Origin: Phenylobacterium sp.
GTDB taxonomy: Bacteria > Pseudomonadota > Alphaproteobacteria > Caulobacterales > Caulobacteraceae
DNA: 44,610 bases
NCBI GenBank assembly: GCA_020402745.1
Contig: JADBYZ010000021.1
Coordinates: 1-44,610, forward strand
Direction: 5' to 3'
The notes under the pieces: generated by a model
Told to the model about the DNA's origin: nothing
Databases searched by the model: none
What the model saw: only the letters and a program-made list of their open reading frames with translations
In this document: one piece after another, positions 35,168 through 43,978 of the stretch
Layout: each line of letters begins with the position of its first letter
Position numbering within the stretch: position 1 is the stretch's first letter
Translations under genes and position numbers: made by a program

Positions 35168-36397
35168 ATGACAGCGACGCACGCAACCGGATTCGACCTG
35201 TCGCGTCTGGAGCGGATCGGCGAGCACCTTGAGCGCAACTATATCGGCCCGCAGAAGATCGCCGGCTGCCAGGTCGCCATCGCCCGCCGGGGCATCCCGG
35301 CCTATTCCGGAAGCTTCGGGAGCATGGACCTCGAGCGCGGCAAGGCCATGCGCGACGACGCCATCTTCCGCATCGATTCCATGACCAAGCCGATCACCTC
35401 GGTGGCCCTGATGATGCTTTACGAGCGGGGCTACTTTCAGCTGAACGACCCAGTCAGCCGCTATGTCCCCTCCTGGAAGAACCACCGGGTCTGGGTGTCC
35501 GGCGAGGGCGAGGACATGGTCACCGAGCGGCCGCACCGGCCGGCCTCCTTCCGGGATGTCCTGGCGCACACGGCGGGCCTGACCTATGGCGGCGGGCTCC
35601 CGGGTGTGGGCATCCAGCACCCCATCGACAAGACCTACCGGGCGCTCAAAATCCGCTCGGCCGATACGACGGACAGCATGGTCGAGTTCATGGACAAGCT
35701 GTCCCAGGTCCCGCTCCGCTACCATCCGGGCGAGCGCTGGATGTACTCCCTGGCCACCGACGTCTGCGGCGCCCTGGTCGAGATGATCTCCGGCCGCCCC
35801 TTCGAGGACTTCCTTCAGGAGGAGATCTTCGAGCCCCTGGGCATGGGGGACACCGCCTTCCAGGTGGCGCCGGACAAGATCGACCGCTTCTGCGCCAACT
35901 ACCAGCGAGGGCCGGACAAGGCGCTGAAGCTGATCGACGACCCGGCGACCAGCAACTACACCCGCAACCCGGCCTTCAAGTCCGGCGGCGGCGGCCTGAC
36001 CGGCACGACGGCCGACTACATGCGCTTCTGCGAGATGCTGCGCCGGGGCGGCGAACTGGACGGGGTGCGCATCCTGGGGCCGAGGACCCTGGAGATGATG
36101 CACATGAACCACCTGCCCGGCGGCAAGGACCTGACCCAGCTGGCCATCGGCGCCTTCTCCGAGACGACGAACGAGGGGGTGGGCTTCGGCCTCGGCTTCG
36201 CCTCCACGCAAGGGGTTGTGGAGACCGGGGGCCTGGGAGTTGGCGACTACTACTGGGGCGGTGCGGCCTCCACCATCTTCTGGGTCGACCCCAAGGAGGA
36301 CATGACCATGGTCTTCATGACCCAGCTCATGCCCTCGGGCACCTTCAACTTCCGGGGCCAGCTGAAGAACCTGGTCTACTCGGCCATCGTCGACTGA
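35168..36397 (+). CDS. Serine hydrolase of the beta-lactamase/EstB (class C-like) family
   Basis: From ATG 35168 (GGGGAGG upstream) the 409-residue protein has the SxxK motif in RIDSMTKPITSVALMMLYER (about 72-91), a second-motif candidate YSLATDVCG with Tyr (about 195-203), and a third-box-like GGAASTIFWVDPKED (about 363-377). Family VIII esterases and beta-lactamase-like carboxylesterases share this layout. It has no signal peptide, so it is probably a cytoplasmic esterase rather than a resistance enzyme. The substrate cannot be read from the sequence. Confidence 0.88.
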   Translation: MTATHATGFDLSRLERIGEHLERNYIGPQKIAGCQVAIARRGIPAYSGSFGSMDLERGKAMRDDAIFRIDSMTKPITSVALMMLYERGYFQLNDPVSRYVPSWKNHRVWVSGEGEDMVTERPHRPASFRDVLAHTAGLTYGGGLPGVGIQHPIDKTYRALKIRSADTTDSMVEFMDKLSQVPLRYHPGERWMYSLATDVCGALVEMISGRPFEDFLQEEIFEPLGMGDTAFQVAPDKIDRFCANYQRGPDKALKLIDDPATSNYTRNPAFKSGGGGLTGTTADYMRFCEMLRRGGELDGVRILGPRTLEMMHMNHLPGGKDLTQLAIGAFSETTNEGVGFGLGFASTQGVVETGGLGVGDYYWGGAASTIFWVDPKEDMTMVFMTQLMPSGTFNFRGQLKNLVYSAIVD

Positions 36398-36404
36398 GGG
36401 CGGT

Positions 36405-36941
36405 CTACTGGGAGCGTCGCACCCAAACCGCTGTTCGGCCCGGGTCTTCCGCCGCCTCGGTGAAGGCTCGCGCCTCGGACGCACGGGCGGCGGCCAGCAG
36501 CTCCTTGGACGTCTTCAACCGGCAGCCCTTGGCCGGACAGGCGACAGGCCAGATTCGCGCGCGGATGACGCCGCCGTCGGCGTCCGAGGCCAGGGGCCGG
36601 AAGCCGTAATAGCTCCAGGCCTCCGCCCCGCCCCGGCCCGTCTCGACCTGCAGGAGACCCGGATCGCCCTCAGCATAGACGAACTTGAGGGCCGAACCCG
36701 GCCGGCCGGGCGAGGGGCGGGACAGGGCCGTCTGGCCCATCTGTACCGGGTCGGCGCAGTCCGGCCAGCGGTCCAGTTCAGAGCGAAGGTTGAAGCGGCA
36801 CTCCGCCCTGGCCAGCGTCCAAAGCCCCGCCCGGGGCCGCGGGGACGACGCTGGTGCGGCGGGCAGCAAGGGCGCGGAGGATACCGCCTGCCCTCCGGGA
36901 AAGCTGAACAGCGCCGCCGCCGCCATCGCCGCCATCACCAT
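36405..36941 (-). CDS. Hypothetical secreted protein
   Basis: A 178-residue frame begins with a hydrophobic stretch (MVMAAMAAAALFSFPGG) that could be a signal peptide, followed by a Pro/Ala-rich linker. The rest contains CRFNLRSELDRWPDCADPVQ (about 48-67) and CPAKGCRLKTSKELLAAARA (about 134-153), with four cysteines possibly forming disulfides. I know no family for it. It converges on the serine hydrolase gene with a seven-base gap. Confidence 0.7.
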   Translation of the reverse strand: MVMAAMAAAALFSFPGGQAVSSAPLLPAAPASSPRPRAGLWTLARAECRFNLRSELDRWPDCADPVQMGQTALSRPSPGRPGSALKFVYAEGDPGLLQVETGRGGAEAWSYYGFRPLASDADGGVIRARIWPVACPAKGCRLKTSKELLAAARASEARAFTEAAEDPGRTAVWVRRSQ

Positions 36942-37025
36942 TCCGTCCGCCTCCCGGTCTGGGAATCACCTATGCCGTCCCTACATGCCATGATGCGGCG
37001 CCAGTTCGCCCTAGGAGATGTTTCC

Positions 37026-37268
37026 ATGCCCATGTCCCAGCAAAACCTCGAATCCGAGCTTCGCGAGGCCTTCCCCGGCGCTGACATCCGGATCGAGGAC
37101 CTGGCGGGCGATGGCGACCACTACCGGGCGCGGATCGTCTCGGACGCCTTCAGCGGCCTGCCCCGGGTACGGCGGCACCAGCTGGTCTATGCCGCGCTCA
37201 AGGGAAAGGTCGGCGGGGAGCTCCACGCCCTGGCCCTCGAAACCCTCTCGCCGGACCAGGCCGGCTGA
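37026..37268 (+). CDS. BolA/IbaG-family protein
   Basis: The 80-residue product, starting at ATG 37026 with AGGAG upstream, reads LESELREAFPGADIRIEDLA then GDHYRARIVSDAFSGLPRVR and HQLVYAALKGKVGGELHALA, the whole BolA fold. BolA-type proteins pair with monothiol glutaredoxins to bind a [2Fe-2S] cluster, and the grxD gene follows 63 bases later. Confidence 0.92.
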   Translation: MPMSQQNLESELREAFPGADIRIEDLAGDGDHYRARIVSDAFSGLPRVRRHQLVYAALKGKVGGELHALALETLSPDQAG

Positions 37269-37331
37269 ACCTGCGCCTTGACCCGCAGGCGGCGGGCGCC
37301 TAGCTGAAGCTCTGTCTTCCGGAGAGCCCCA

Positions 37332-37664
37332 ATGTCCACCGACAACCCGGCCCACGACTTTATCGGCCAAACCATCGCCTCAAATCCGGTGGTGCTGTTC
37401 ATGAAGGGCGTTCCCGACCAACCCCGCTGCGGCTTCTCCGCCCTGGTGGTCCAGGTGCTCGACCACATGGGCGTCGACTATGTCGGGGTCGATGTCCTGC
37501 AGGATCAGGACCTGCGCGAGGGCATCAAGTCCTTCTCGGACTGGCCGACCATTCCCCAGCTCTACGTGAAGGGCGAGTTCATCGGCGGCGCGGACATCGT
37601 CAAGGAGATGTTCCAGTCCGGCGAACTCAAGACCCACATGACCGAGCAGGGCCTGATCGCCTGA
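37332..37664 (+). CDS. grxD: Monothiol glutaredoxin (Grx4/GrxD)
   Basis: This 110-residue protein has VLFMKGVPDQPRCGFS (about 21-36) with Cys33 in the CGFS active site, then FSDWPTIPQLYVKGEFIGG (about 63-81) and ADIVKEMFQSGEL. CGFS glutaredoxins carry [2Fe-2S] clusters with BolA for Fe-S trafficking. It forms an operon-like set with the BolA gene and a thioesterase. Confidence 0.96.
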   Translation: MSTDNPAHDFIGQTIASNPVVLFMKGVPDQPRCGFSALVVQVLDHMGVDYVGVDVLQDQDLREGIKSFSDWPTIPQLYVKGEFIGGADIVKEMFQSGELKTHMTEQGLIA

Positions 37665-37674
37665 CCGGCGCCCC

Positions 37675-38118
37675 ATGAGCCGCCTGTTCGAGCCGCCCGA
37701 GGGCCAGCAGGTCTTCACCCGCGCCTTTGCGCCGCAGCCTTCGGACATCGACGACAATGGCCACGTCAACAACGTCGTCTACCTGTCCTGGGCCCAGGAC
37801 CTGGCCATCGCCCACTGGGCGGCGCGGCAGTCCGCCGAGGACCAGGCGCGGTGGGCCTGGATCTGCCTGCGCCACGAGGTCGACTATCGCCGCGCCCTCC
37901 TGCCCGGGGAGACCGCGACGGGTCGCACCTGGGTGGCGCGCGAGGCCGAGGGCCCGCGCTTCGACCGCTATGTCCGGATCGACGGCCCGGACGGCGCCAT
38001 GTGCGCCCAGGTCCGCACCACCTGGTGCCTGATCGAGCGCGAAGGCGGCAGGCCGCGCCGGGTGCCGGCGGAAATCGTCGCCCGTTTCATCGACCCGGTC
38101 CCGTCGACAGCGGATTGA
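37675..38118 (+). CDS. Acyl-CoA thioesterase (4HBT hotdog family)
   Basis: The 147-residue hotdog protein has DIDDNGHVNNVVYLSWAQDL (about 24-43), the 4HBT signature with catalytic Asp and helix start, and RHEVDYRRALLPGETATGRT. It should hydrolyse acyl-CoA thioesters. It starts ten bases after grxD, probably in the same transcript. Its 3' end overlaps the convergent lipoprotein gene by 32 bases. Confidence 0.88.
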   Translation: MSRLFEPPEGQQVFTRAFAPQPSDIDDNGHVNNVVYLSWAQDLAIAHWAARQSAEDQARWAWICLRHEVDYRRALLPGETATGRTWVAREAEGPRFDRYVRIDGPDGAMCAQVRTTWCLIEREGGRPRRVPAEIVARFIDPVPSTAD

Positions 38119-38476
38119 GCACAAAGACCGGCTCGTCCGGCTTGAGGCCCAGGGCCTCGCGCGTGAAGGCGACCTCCACCCAGCCCGCCGTCGCCTCGCG
38201 GCAGGTCTGCAGCCGCCGCCGGGCGAAGGCGATCGTGGCGACCCCGCCCCGGCGCTCGACGAAGACGGTCAGGTCCGGCGGCGCTGCACAGCCCCGGCTG
38301 GCCACCTCGAGGCTCATCCCCCCGGGCGTGATCCGGACGGACCGGACCGCCTCAAGCTCTGGGAACGGACCTGCCGAAGGCCAGGCCTGCGGCCGCGGCA
38401 GGCTGGCGCAGCCAGCCAGGGCCAGGGTTCCGGCAAGGAGGAGACGACGGGACAGCACCCCTGTATTCGCCTCCAA
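38087..38476 (-). CDS. Hypothetical lipoprotein
   Basis: The 129-residue product has a Tat/Sec-like lipoprotein signal, LSRRLLLAGTLALAGCASLP, with lipobox LAGC (Cys at about 23). The mature part has two more cysteines and a beta-rich pattern (VRSVRITPGGMSLEVAS). No family is recognised. It is convergent with, and overlaps, the thioesterase gene. Confidence 0.75.
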   Translation of the reverse strand: MEANTGVLSRRLLLAGTLALAGCASLPRPQAWPSAGPFPELEAVRSVRITPGGMSLEVASRGCAAPPDLTVFVERRGGVATIAFARRRLQTCREATAGWVEVAFTREALGLKPDEPVFVLNPLSTGPGR

Positions 38477-38507
38477 AGGGACGCCGACCGCAAGCGCTGG
38501 ACATACG

Positions 38508-38534
38508 AAAAAGGCCCCGGATCGCTCCGGGGCC
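38508..38534 (-). terminator. rpsD terminator
   Basis: A 9-bp stem (GGCCCCGGA, 38513-38521, with TCCGGGGCC, 38526-38534) has loop TCGC. The minus-strand T-run follows (AAAAA at 38508-38512 on the plus strand). It lies 26 bases downstream of rpsD. Confidence 0.8.
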
Positions 38535-38560
38535 CCTGTTCGTCTCGCGGCGCGTCCGGA

Positions 38561-39178
38561 TCAGGACGCGTAGAATTCCACGACGAGGTTCGGTTCCATC
38601 TTCACCGGATAAGGCACTTCGGCCAGTTCCGGGGTCCGGATGAATCGGGCCGACATGGCCTTGGCGTCGACCTCGATATAGTCCGGCGTGTCGCGCTCGG
38701 CCGACTGCAGGGCTTCAAGCACCAGGGCCATGTTGCGCGAACGCTCACGGACCTGGACGACGTCGCCGACCTTCACGCGGTAGGAGGCGATGTTCACGCG
38801 CTTGCCGTTCACGGTCACATGGCCGTGGTTCACGAACTGGCGCGCGGCGAAGACGGTGGGCACGAACTTGGCGCGGTAGACCACCGCGTCCAGCCGGGCT
38901 TCCAGGAGGCCGATCAGGGTCTCGGCGGTGTTGCCCTTCCGGCGGGCGGCCTCGTCGTAGGTCCGCGAGAACTGCTTCTCGGTCAGGTTGCCGTAATAGC
39001 CCTTCAGCTTCTGCTTGGCGCGGAGCTGCAGGCCGAAGTCGGAGGTCTTCTGCTTGCGGCGCTGGCCGTGCTGGCCGGGGCCGTAGGAGCGCTGGTTGAC
39101 GGGGGACTTCGGGCGACCCCAGATGTTCTCGCCCATCCGCCGGTCGATCTTGTACTTCGCCGAGTGGCGCTTCGACAT
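38561..39178 (-). CDS. rpsD: 30S ribosomal protein S4
   Basis: S4 of 205 residues, from the ATG at 39176-39178 (the frame continues upstream but the family starts at [20 protein letters not shown]). It has [20 protein letters not shown] then [20 protein letters not shown] and the S4 RNA-binding domain ([40 protein letters not shown]). It binds 16S rRNA early in 30S assembly and may repress its own operon. Here it is a single gene with its own terminator. Confidence 0.99.
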   Translation of the reverse strand: MSKRHSAKYKIDRRMGENIWGRPKSPVNQRSYGPGQHGQRRKQKTSDFGLQLRAKQKLKGYYGNLTEKQFSRTYDEAARRKGNTAETLIGLLEARLDAVVYRAKFVPTVFAARQFVNHGHVTVNGKRVNIASYRVKVGDVVQVRERSRNMALVLEALQSAERDTPDYIEVDAKAMSARFIRTPELAEVPYPVKMEPNLVVEFYAS

Positions 39179-39303
39179 GTGTCGTCTCTCTTCATTTGAC
39201 GCAGGCCGGCGGCCCCCTTGGGGACCGCGATTGCAACGGCGGCTCTGCATCTGCCCGTCATGCCGGCACAGGACACGAAGGTCTCACGCGCGGAAGGCGC
39301 GGT

Positions 39304-39331
39304 CTCTACCCCAGCGGGGCGCGAAATGCAA
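39304..39331 (-). promoter_or_regulatory. Possible rpsD promoter
   Basis: On the minus strand TTGCAT (39331-39326) and GTAGAG (39309-39304) are spaced by 16 bases, about 125 bases before the rpsD ATG. The long leader could hold an S4-binding structure, though I cannot show one. Confidence 0.35.
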
Positions 39332-39342
39332 CGCTGGCGGCG

Positions 39343-40593
39343 TCAGGCGGGCGTGACCGGGGGCAGGCGCCAGCGTCCGTCCAGCAGCTCAGGCCGCGGC
39401 AGGTAGGCGCGCATGAAGAGGGCGAACGGCGTCTCCGGGGCAGGCAGCCAGTTGGACTCGCGCCCCGCACCCGGCGAGGCGGCGCCGATCCAGATGTCGA
39501 GGGAGCCATCGGCGTTGTAGGCGAGGCCCGGAGTCCGGTCGCCGATGGCGAAGCGGTTGAGGTCGTTCCGGGTGAAGAAGAACTGTCCGTCCTCGGTCGC
39601 CTCGTAGAGGCTCAGGGACCAGAAGCTGTCCACCGGGATCTGCCGGTCGGCGGCGAAGTGCAGGCGCCAGTTGCGGGCGCCGTCGAAGAGGTTCCGGGGC
39701 AGGTCGCCCTCCGCCCGCATGTACATGGCCTCCTCCGGCGGCAGGGCGGCGAGCCCGCCCACGGCCACGGCGGCGCGCAGGGCGTAGTTCTGACCGAAAT
39801 TCCCCAGCCGACCGTCTGGATAGGACCAGCCGTCGATGAAGCTGGGTCCGGTCAGGCCGCCGGCGCTGCGCCCGAAACGCCGGCCCGCCTCAAGGCCCTC
39901 GGCGATCGCCGCCGCCTCTTCCGGCGAGAACCGGTCAGGATCAAAAGCCTCCAGACCCAGGGGCGCCATGCGCTCCAGGACCCGGCCGTCCATGACCGGC
40001 GGCGGGTTGAGCCGCATCAGCTCGGCGGCGGACGCCAGATAGTCCCGCCAGTCGGCCCCCCGGTGGGCGAAGGTCCCCGGATCGGCGGTGGCCGGCCCCT
40101 GCATGGACAGGCCCGTCTGCACCGCCTTGGCGTCAGCCGCGTCCTCCGGTCCCGCCACGAGGATCCGGGCCAGGACCCAGACGTGCCGGGTCGGCGCGCG
40201 CAGCACCCGCGGTCCCGGGGCGACGGCCTCGCCCGGCCCGACCAGGGTGTAGGTTCCTCCCTCCCCGCCCGTCGTGCGCGTGCCGAGGAGGGCGAAGGTG
40301 TTGCTGTAGGCGTCCATGAACTGGACCGAGAGATAGCGGTCGCCGGACGGCGGCAGGGTCAGGGTCACCGGCCCGTCGGACAGGTCCACCTGGGCGGTCG
40401 AGTAGAAGGTGTCGTTGTTCGGCGTCGTCACCGCCCGGGCGTTGTGGTCCGCCAGCCTGCGCATGTGTCCGAAGGTGTTCATCGGCGAGCCGACGGCCAG
40501 GCCCCGGCTTCGGGTGGTGGCGATCTCGATCAGCGGCAGGGTGAAGACATAGGCCGAACGGGCGGCCTCGCGGAGGGCTTCAAGGTCGCTCAT
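39343..40593 (-). CDS. DUF1254/DUF1214 domain protein
   Basis: This 416-residue protein shows the DUF1254 pattern: REAARSAYVFTLPLIEIATT (about 8-27), NTFGHMRRLADHNARAVTTP then NNDTFYSTAQVDLSDGPVTL (about 39-78) and VQFMDAYSNTFALLGTRTTG. The C-terminal DUF1214 part has NWRLHFAADRQIPVDSFWSL then YEATEDGQFFF and WLPAPETPFALFMRAYLP. The function is unknown; many relatives are exported, but no clear signal peptide is seen here. It overlaps the upstream methyltransferase gene by four bases. Confidence 0.88.
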   Translation of the reverse strand: MSDLEALREAARSAYVFTLPLIEIATTRSRGLAVGSPMNTFGHMRRLADHNARAVTTPNNDTFYSTAQVDLSDGPVTLTLPPSGDRYLSVQFMDAYSNTFALLGTRTTGGEGGTYTLVGPGEAVAPGPRVLRAPTRHVWVLARILVAGPEDAADAKAVQTGLSMQGPATADPGTFAHRGADWRDYLASAAELMRLNPPPVMDGRVLERMAPLGLEAFDPDRFSPEEAAAIAEGLEAGRRFGRSAGGLTGPSFIDGWSYPDGRLGNFGQNYALRAAVAVGGLAALPPEEAMYMRAEGDLPRNLFDGARNWRLHFAADRQIPVDSFWSLSLYEATEDGQFFFTRNDLNRFAIGDRTPGLAYNADGSLDIWIGAASPGAGRESNWLPAPETPFALFMRAYLPRPELLDGRWRLPPVTPA

Positions 40594-41375
40594 GCGGTTT
40601 CCTTTCCAGACGATTGGGCCTTCTGTCGGGCGATCTTCTCCAGGACCCGGCCGCGGCCGCGGGACAGGGCGGTGATCACGCCCCGGAAGGTGCGCACCTC
40701 CTGCTCACTGAAGCGGGCCCGGCCGAGGGCCGAGCGCAGGTTCTGGACCATGGAGGGTTTTTTCTCGGGCGGATGGAAGAAGCCCGCGGCCTCGAGTTCG
40801 TCCTCCAGGTGGCCATAGAGCCCCATGACGCTCGCAGCCGGCGCGGGTTCCGGACCGGGCCGGAAGCTGGCCGGGGCGCCGGAGTCCAGGCGCATGCGCC
40901 ACTCATAGGCCAGGATGATCACGGCCTGGGCCAGGTTGAGCGACCGGAAGCGCGGGTCGACCGGCAGTGTCACCACGGTCTGGCAAAGGGCGATGTCGGC
41001 GGTCTCCAGTCCCGCCCGTTCCCCGCCGAACAGCAGCCCCGTCCGCCGCCCTTGCGCCGCCTCGCCGTGGGCCCGCTCCAGGGCGTCCTGCGGGGTCAGG
41101 ACGGGCAGCTGGAGTTCGCGGGGACGCGCCGTGGTCGCCTGGACGAAGGCCAGGTCGGCGACGGCCTCGGCCACGGTCTCATAGACCCGGGCGGCGTTGA
41201 GCGGCCATTCCGCCCCCGAGGCGGCGGCCCAGGCCCGCTCCTGGGGCCAGCCATCCCGGGGCGCCACGAGCCGGAGGTCCGAAAGGCCGAAGTTCGCCAT
41301 GGCGCGCGCCACGGCCCCGATGTTCTCCGCCAGCTGGGGGCGATCGAGGATGACGGCGGGGGCGACAGAGTCCAT
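40590..41375 (-). CDS. TrmJ-like tRNA/rRNA 2'-O-methyltransferase
   Basis: From the ATG at 41373-41375 (AAGGAC upstream; a longer frame to 41411 exists) the product has 261 residues. The SPOUT motifs are VILDRPQLAENIGAVARAMA (about 8-27), GLLFGGERAGLETADIALCQ (about 113-132) and LPVDPRFRSLNLAQAVIILA then YEWR (about 137-160), as in TrmJ, which methylates position 32 of tRNAs. It precedes the DUF1254 gene, overlapping it by four bases. Confidence 0.9.
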   Translation of the reverse strand: MDSVAPAVILDRPQLAENIGAVARAMANFGLSDLRLVAPRDGWPQERAWAAASGAEWPLNAARVYETVAEAVADLAFVQATTARPRELQLPVLTPQDALERAHGEAAQGRRTGLLFGGERAGLETADIALCQTVVTLPVDPRFRSLNLAQAVIILAYEWRMRLDSGAPASFRPGPEPAPAASVMGLYGHLEDELEAAGFFHPPEKKPSMVQNLRSALGRARFSEQEVRTFRGVITALSRGRGRVLEKIARQKAQSSGKETA

Positions 41376-41427
41376 GGCCGTCCTTTTCAGGCCTGGCGTC
41401 GTGCGGCGCAAGCCGTCCCCGCAGCCT

Positions 41428-41455
41428 TTGCGCCGGGCTCAGGGGCGGGTATAGC
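41428..41455 (+). promoter_or_regulatory. Predicted icd promoter
   Basis: TTGCGC (41428-41433) and TATAGC (41450-41455) are 16 bases apart and lie 44 bases before the icd ATG. Confidence 0.45.
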
Positions 41456-41499
41456 TCCCCCACAACAGACCCGTTTTCGCCGAGGAGTGCGCGCCCGCC

Positions 41500-42717
41500 A
41501 TGGCCAAGATCAAAGTCGCCAACCCTGTCGTGGACCTCGACGGGGACGAAATGACCCGCATCATCTGGCAGTGGATCAAGGACAAGCTGATCTTCCCCTA
41601 CCTCGAGATCGACCTCGACTATTACGACCTGGGGATGGAGCACCGCGACGCCACGGACGACAAGGTCACCATCGAGTCCGCCGAGGCGATCAAGCGGCAC
41701 GGCGTGGGCGTCAAGTGCGCCACCATCACGCCGGACGAGGCCCGGGTGAAGGAATTCAACCTGAAGAAGATGTGGAAGTCGCCGAACGGCACCATCCGCA
41801 ACATCCTCGGCGGCGTCGTCTTCCGCGAGCCCATCATCTGCCGGAATGTCCCGCGCCTGATCCCCGGGTGGACCCAGCCCATCATCATCGGCCGCCACGC
41901 CTTCGGCGACCAGTACCGCGCCACGGACTTCCGGGTCCCCGGCAAGGGCAAGCTGACGGTCAAGTGGACCGGCGAGGATGGCCAGGAGATCGAGCACGAG
42001 GTGTTCGACTTCCCCGGCTCCGGCGTGGCCATGGCCATGTACAACGTCGATGAGTCGATCCGTGAGTTCGCCCGGGCCTCCCTGGCCTATGGCCTGCAGC
42101 GGAACTACCCGGTCTACCTGTCGACCAAGAACACGATCCTCAAGGCCTATGACGGCCGGTTCAAGGACATCTTCTCCGAGATCTACGAGGCCGAGTTCGC
42201 CGCCCAGTACAAAGAAGCGGGCCTGACCTACGAGCACCGCCTGATCGACGACATGGTCGCCTCCGCCCTGAAATGGAACGGCGGCTTCATCTGGGCCTGC
42301 AAGAACTACGACGGCGACGTCCAGTCCGACCAGGTCGCCCAGGGCTTCGGCTCGCTGGGCCTGATGACCTCGGTGCTCTTGACCCCCGACGGCAAGACCA
42401 TGGAGGCCGAGGCCGCCCACGGCACCGTCACCCGCCACTACCGCCAGCACCAGAAGGGCGAGTCGACCTCGACCAACTCCATCGCCTCGATCTTCGCCTG
42501 GACCCGGGGCCTAGAGCACCGCGCCAAGCTGGACGGCAACGAGGCCCTGGCCCACTTCGCCCATACGCTGGAGCGGGTCTGCGTGGAGACGGTCGAGGCT
42601 GGCGCCATGACGAAGGACCTGGCCCTGCTGGTCGGCGACTCCCAGGGCTGGCTGACCACCGAAGGCTTCATCGACAAGGTCGCCGCCAACCTCGACAAGG
42701 CCCTGGCGGCGGGCTGA
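41500..42717 (+). CDS. icd: NADP-dependent isocitrate dehydrogenase
   Basis: This 405-residue enzyme is the eukaryote-like homodimeric [27 protein letters not shown] (about 11-30), [20 protein letters not shown] then [14 protein letters not shown] (about 72-106), [20 protein letters not shown] then [10 protein letters not shown] (about 115-144), and the NADP region [20 protein letters not shown] (about 307-326). It oxidises isocitrate to 2-oxoglutarate in the TCA cycle. It is the last ordinary chromosomal gene before the MITE-flanked segment. Confidence 0.98.
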   Translation: MAKIKVANPVVDLDGDEMTRIIWQWIKDKLIFPYLEIDLDYYDLGMEHRDATDDKVTIESAEAIKRHGVGVKCATITPDEARVKEFNLKKMWKSPNGTIRNILGGVVFREPIICRNVPRLIPGWTQPIIIGRHAFGDQYRATDFRVPGKGKLTVKWTGEDGQEIEHEVFDFPGSGVAMAMYNVDESIREFARASLAYGLQRNYPVYLSTKNTILKAYDGRFKDIFSEIYEAEFAAQYKEAGLTYEHRLIDDMVASALKWNGGFIWACKNYDGDVQSDQVAQGFGSLGLMTSVLLTPDGKTMEAEAAHGTVTRHYRQHQKGESTSTNSIASIFAWTRGLEHRAKLDGNEALAHFAHTLERVCVETVEAGAMTKDLALLVGDSQGWLTTEGFIDKVAANLDKALAAG

Positions 42718-42848
42718 CCCCGCCGGTCAGCGGCGCCTCAGCTGCCCCCCTCCGGCCCGGGGCCTTGCCCCGGTCCACCTCCCCCTGGGGGGAAGAGTTA
42801 CCGCGCCATTGCTCCCCCAAGGGGAGCTCCCGGCAAAGCCGGCTAGAG

Positions 42849-43009
42849 TTACGGTGACACTGTAGGAAGCAGATCATCACCCACGGTACCGGGGCTTGTT
42901 GTGCGGCAGGCCTGGGACAACGACGCGCGCAAATCTGGCCATCGGCGGCGCTCCCCAGGGTGATGGAACTCCCGTGCACAGGAGGAGGTTTCGTACAGTG
43001 TCACCGTAA
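42849..43009. mobile_element. MITE-like element, complete copy
   Basis: TTACGGTGACACTGTA at 42849-42864 is the exact inverted complement of TACAGTGTCACCGTAA at 42994-43009, so the 161-bp element has 16-bp perfect terminal inverted repeats and no room for a transposase. A second copy lies at 44473-44610+ in the same orientation (roughly 90% identical by eye). Both copies are preceded by CGGCTAGAG, so the true outer border may lie a few bases further left. It replaces the 3' end of the deoxyribosyltransferase-like gene. Confidence 0.8.
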
Positions 43010-43223
43010 ACCCCCAGCCGAAGTCCCGGCGCGAGACCCGTTCTGGCGTGAAGTCCGCCTCCATGGCGCCGAACGCCTCGTCCAGGTGGGCGGAGAAGAC
43101 CCGGTGACCTTCCTCTCGAAGCTGCGCGATGGCGGCCTCGAGGTCGCGCTTCAGGGGCGTGTAGAACTGCGCCCCGCTCGTCGCATGTTGGATCGGGCCG
43201 CCGAGGAAGACCGATAGGGTCAT
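43010..43223 (-). pseudogene. Nucleoside 2-deoxyribosyltransferase-like protein, truncated by the MITE
   Basis: The 71 codons before the element read MTLSVFLGGPIQHATSGAQF, then EEGHRVFSAHLDEAFGAMEA and FTPERVSRRDFGWG. This resembles the N-terminal half of deoxyribosyltransferase-like proteins, which start with an FxGGP nucleotide-binding motif and have G-H-x-V-x-x-A-H. The frame then runs into the terminal repeat (GFTVTL...), so the C-terminal half is lost. The start overlaps the AlkD-type gene by four bases (ATGA), so it was the last gene of a coupled operon. Confidence 0.6.
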
Positions 43224-43978
43224 GATCCGTCCTTGGTCTGCTTGGCACCCATCTTGGATTTCGAGGTGAGCAGACGCCGGCGGTGGGGCACTGCTACCAG
43301 GGTCTGCAGCTCGCGCAGCGCGTCCTTTGCCACCCAGCGCGCGCCGCGAGAGCCGTCTTCGATCATGTCGGTAGCGCAGCCAACCGCCAGGTCATGGCTC
43401 TGGAAATCCCGCTTGCCGAGCTCGCGCAGCGCCCAGGACGCTGCCTTGCGCACCAGCGGGCGCTCGTCTTCGGCCAGATACCGGATGGTTTCCAGGAAGC
43501 GCGCGAAGGTGTGAGGGTCGAGATCGTCGCGATGCACGGCAAGGCAGGCGATCGTCGCAAGGGCCGCGCGGCGGACATAAAGCCTGCCGTCCGCCGCCCA
43601 CCGGAAGACCAGTGCTTCAGCCTCCGGCCTGGTGCAAACCAGCGCTGTGCAGAAGTGGTCGCAGAGGTCCCACGATCCGATGTCCTCGAGCCAGGCGGTG
43701 ACGCCGCGGGCGTTTAGCTGTCGTGGATCGGCGATAAGGACCGCCAGTAGGCGGGCTTCGTGGAAGCCCGTCGTCCAGAGCTTGAGGGCGAAGGCCTGGT
43801 CGCGGCCGATCTCGCGCGCCATGCGACGCACATCGGCGGTGGAAACGCCGAACGACGCCTCGGCTGTGATGCCCACCCGCACGGCGTGCTCGCGATGTGC
43901 CGCAGAACCCTTGCTACGCAACTCCGCGAGTACCGTCTCGACAGTCGGGGCGAACCTGTCACTATCGCGCTCACCCAT
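43220..43978 (-). CDS. AlkD-type DNA alkylation repair glycosylase (HEAT-like repeats)
   Basis: From the ATG at 43976-43978 the 252-residue protein reads as an AlkD-family (DNA_alkylation) HEAT-like repeat protein: VSTADVRRMAREIGRDQAFA (about 41-60), HEARLLAVLIADPRQLN, IGSWDLCDHFCTALV (about 100-114) with a WD-x-x-D motif like the catalytic Asp region of AlkD, and RPLVRKAASWALRELGKRD (about 178-196). AlkD enzymes excise 3- and 7-alkylated purines without flipping the base. It is the intact middle gene of a three-gene set, and overlaps both neighbours. The longer frame to 44059 has no support. Confidence 0.88.
   Translation of the reverse strand: MGERDSDRFAPTVETVLAELRSKGSAAHREHAVRVGITAEASFGVSTADVRRMAREIGRDQAFALKLWTTGFHEARLLAVLIADPRQLNARGVTAWLEDIGSWDLCDHFCTALVCTRPEAEALVFRWAADGRLYVRRAALATIACLAVHRDDLDPHTFARFLETIRYLAEDERPLVRKAASWALRELGKRDFQSHDLAVGCATDMIEDGSRGARWVAKDALRELQTLVAVPHRRRLLTSKSKMGAKQTKDGS

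Noticed and set aside
35168-36397. Beta-lactamase resistance gene
   Set aside because: No signal peptide and esterase-like motifs; a cytoplasmic family VIII-type esterase fits better.
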